Assembly: GCF_027889715.1 (NCBI RefSeq)
Contig: NZ_JAPJZH010000002.1
Location: 310,001-374,000, forward strand
Length of the DNA: 64,000 nucleotides
Origin: Allohoeflea poritis
Lineage (GTDB): Bacteria > Pseudomonadota > Alphaproteobacteria > Rhizobiales > Rhizobiaceae
Direction: 5' to 3'
Both the position numbers and the translations under genes were made by a program. Below are positions 62,812 to 64,000 of the stretch, piece by piece. Each line of letters begins with the position of its first letter. Position 1 is the stretch's first letter. The notes under the pieces are model-generated. The model was not told the origin of the DNA, searched no databases, and saw nothing but the letters and a program-made list of their open reading frames with translations.

Positions 62812-63341
62812 TAGTCACCGATCTCGTTGGGGTCTTCTCCTGAGAAATGCGAGAGGCCTATGGCAAGCCTAAGCAGGAGATGCAGCGTGTAGACGCCGAG
62901 CGTAACGCCAAGGAAGTAATAGAACGGGCGGTGCTCGATGCTGAAATTGTTGGTAATGCAGGCCTTTTCGATACCGCAGGCGGCGCCGAACAGCGCATAG
63001 GTGGAAAGGCCGGCGATCGCCGCCGCCAGGATCCGCATCACCGTGTCGGTGTAACGCGTTACGCGCCGGCCGAAGAAGTAGGAGATCACATCGACGCTGA
63101 CATGGGCGTTGTGGCGCGCGCCATAGGCGACCGCCGCCCCGGCGACGAGCGTCAGGGTGACCACCGACAGGTCCTCGATCCCGAATATCGGATCATTCAG
63201 ACCGTAGCGCCAGGTGACCGCCGCGATGGTGATCAGCATGAGGCCGACGATGGATACCGCCCCGATAATCGCCAGCAGCCCGGCCACGCGGCCGAGCTGC
63301 CTGTCCAACCAGACGAGCGTACTGGGTGTTTCGTCGGACAA
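62811..63341 (-). CDS. dctQ: TRAP transporter small permease DctQ
   Basis: This 176-residue membrane protein with four predicted helices (LLAIIGAVSIVGLMLITIAAVTWRYG and others) is of normal DctQ size. The only sensible start is TTG (63339-63341), 3 nt after the dctP stop, giving LSDETPSTLVWLD read with initiator methionine; later ATG codons would delete the first helix. It couples DctM to the binding protein. Confidence 0.9.
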   Translation of the reverse strand: MSDETPSTLVWLDRQLGRVAGLLAIIGAVSIVGLMLITIAAVTWRYGLNDPIFGIEDLSVVTLTLVAGAAVAYGARHNAHVSVDVISYFFGRRVTRYTDTVMRILAAAIAGLSTYALFGAACGIEKACITNNFSIEHRPFYYFLGVTLGVYTLHLLLRLAIGLSHFSGEDPNEIGD

Positions 63342-63344
63342 GGA

Positions 63345-64000
63345 CTATTCGCCCTTCATGATGGCCATGACTTCGCCGACGGTCTTTGACCCGGCCTTCT
63401 GCTGCATGATCTCGGCCAAAACCGGCTCGATCCTGGCGTTGAAGCGCGCCTTTTCCTCGTCGCTGAGATCGATCATCTCCAGCCCCGCATCGGTCGCCAC
63501 CTTGATGCCGAACTGGGTTGCCTTCTGATACCCCTCGCCGCCGGATTTCGAAAGCCATTCGGCCGAGGCTTCGTCGACCCAGCCGCGTTCTTCCTCGCTC
63601 AAGCCGTTATAGACATCCTTGTTCATCAGCAGCACGAAGGCGGAGCCGGAACCCGGCATCCATGTCGTCACATAATTCCCCGGCTCATGAAGCTTGAAGG
63701 CGGCGATCGCCGAACTGTCGATGGCAATACCGTCAATGACGCCATTGGCCAGATTCTGGTTGATCACGGTCACCGGCTGGGCCACCGCGGAGGCACCCAA
63801 TGCCTCCATGAACGGAACATCCTGTTTCGCGGTGACGCGGATCTTCATGCCTTCAAGGTCCTCCAGCTTACGGACCGGCTTGTCTTTTGTGATCAGCACG
63901 GGCGGCGCATTCGTCCAGACCGCCAGCAGCTTGGCGTCATATTCTTCTTCCAGCGTGCTGCGGGCCCGCAGGATCGCTTCCGTGCAGGCATTCGGGCTGT
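63345..64000 (-). CDS. dctP: TRAP transporter solute-binding protein DctP (partial)
   Basis: This is the C-terminal 217 codons of a DctP-family periplasmic binding protein, which continues past the right edge. The visible part contains KPVRKLEDLEGMKIRVTAK and ASAVAQPVTVINQNLANGVIDGI, the ligand-pocket region of DctP proteins, and ends in KTVGEVMAIMKGE. The substrate is unknown. Neighbouring DctQM and an aromatic hydroxylase gene suggest an aromatic or phenolic acid. The start is outside the window. Confidence 0.93.
   Translation of the reverse strand, partial: SPNACTEAILRARSTLEEEYDAKLLAVWTNAPPVLITKDKPVRKLEDLEGMKIRVTAKQDVPFMEALGASAVAQPVTVINQNLANGVIDGIAIDSSAIAAFKLHEPGNYVTTWMPGSGSAFVLLMNKDVYNGLSEEERGWVDEASAEWLSKSGGEGYQKATQFGIKVATDAGLEMIDLSDEEKARFNARIEPVLAEIMQQKAGSKTVGEVMAIMKGE

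Overview
The window reads as one chromosomal stretch of an aerobic, heterotrophic alphaproteobacterium, most likely a member of the Hyphomicrobiales (Rhizobiales). I infer this from the high-GC coding sequence, the fixNOQP/fixGHIS-type cytochrome cbb3 locus with an FNR/FixK box, an Fe-S FNR homologue beside hemN, a RutR-controlled reductive pyrimidine pathway, MocR/TauR-type regulation and the many ABC and TRAP uptake systems. I saw no rRNA, tRNA, insertion sequence, prophage or CRISPR array. Nearly everything is catabolism, uptake or respiration.

Region 1 (1-9833, minus strand) is one long operon for a CoA-thioesterified aromatic acid, most likely 2-aminobenzoate (anthranilate) or salicylate. 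It encodes a fused FAD-monooxygenase/old-yellow-enzyme, an SDR dehydrogenase, an internal MarR regulator, a crotonase, an acyl-CoA dehydrogenase, an aryl-CoA ligase and a Liv-type ABC importer whose later genes run off the left edge.

Region 2 (10008-25908) deals with N-methylated amines, sulfonates and amino or guanidino compounds. It holds a DauA-like FAD oxidase, two FAD/GcvT-fused demethylating dehydrogenases, a TauR-like MocR regulator with sulfoacetaldehyde acetyltransferase (xsc), a non-pyrrolysine MttB-family methyltransferase, an XRE-cupin regulator, a ferredoxin-reductase-like flavoprotein with a stand-alone AsnC ligand domain, a ureohydrolase and an arylformamidase-like hydrolase. 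The enclosure of tauR-xsc by methyl-removing enzymes suggests breakdown of N-methylated taurines (taurine betaine). That is a hypothesis.

Region 3 (25847-39145) is the microaerobic respiration island: ccoNOQP and ccoGHIS on the minus strand, a hemerythrin-domain protein divergent from ccoN across a perfect FNR box, a DUF4153 membrane protein, fnr, and hemN with a second FNR box. Region 4 (39356-43535) has a GMC oxidoreductase and a chemoreceptor.

Region 5 (43624-55152) is the reductive pyrimidine branch: omega-amino acid aminotransferase, carbamoyl-amino acid amidohydrolase and dihydropyrimidinase, followed by an NMT1-type ABC importer. It is divergent from rutR across a near-consensus RutR operator. 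A second NMT1-type ABC importer lies downstream of rutR. Region 6 (55339-64000) has a TAXI-TRAP transporter with a cupin protein, a DMT exporter, and a DctMQP TRAP transporter coupled to an aromatic-ring FAD hydroxylase. The DctP gene is cut by the right edge.

Recurring design features are translational coupling by ATGA/TAATG overlaps and strong hairpins placed just after the binding-protein gene in three transporter operons.
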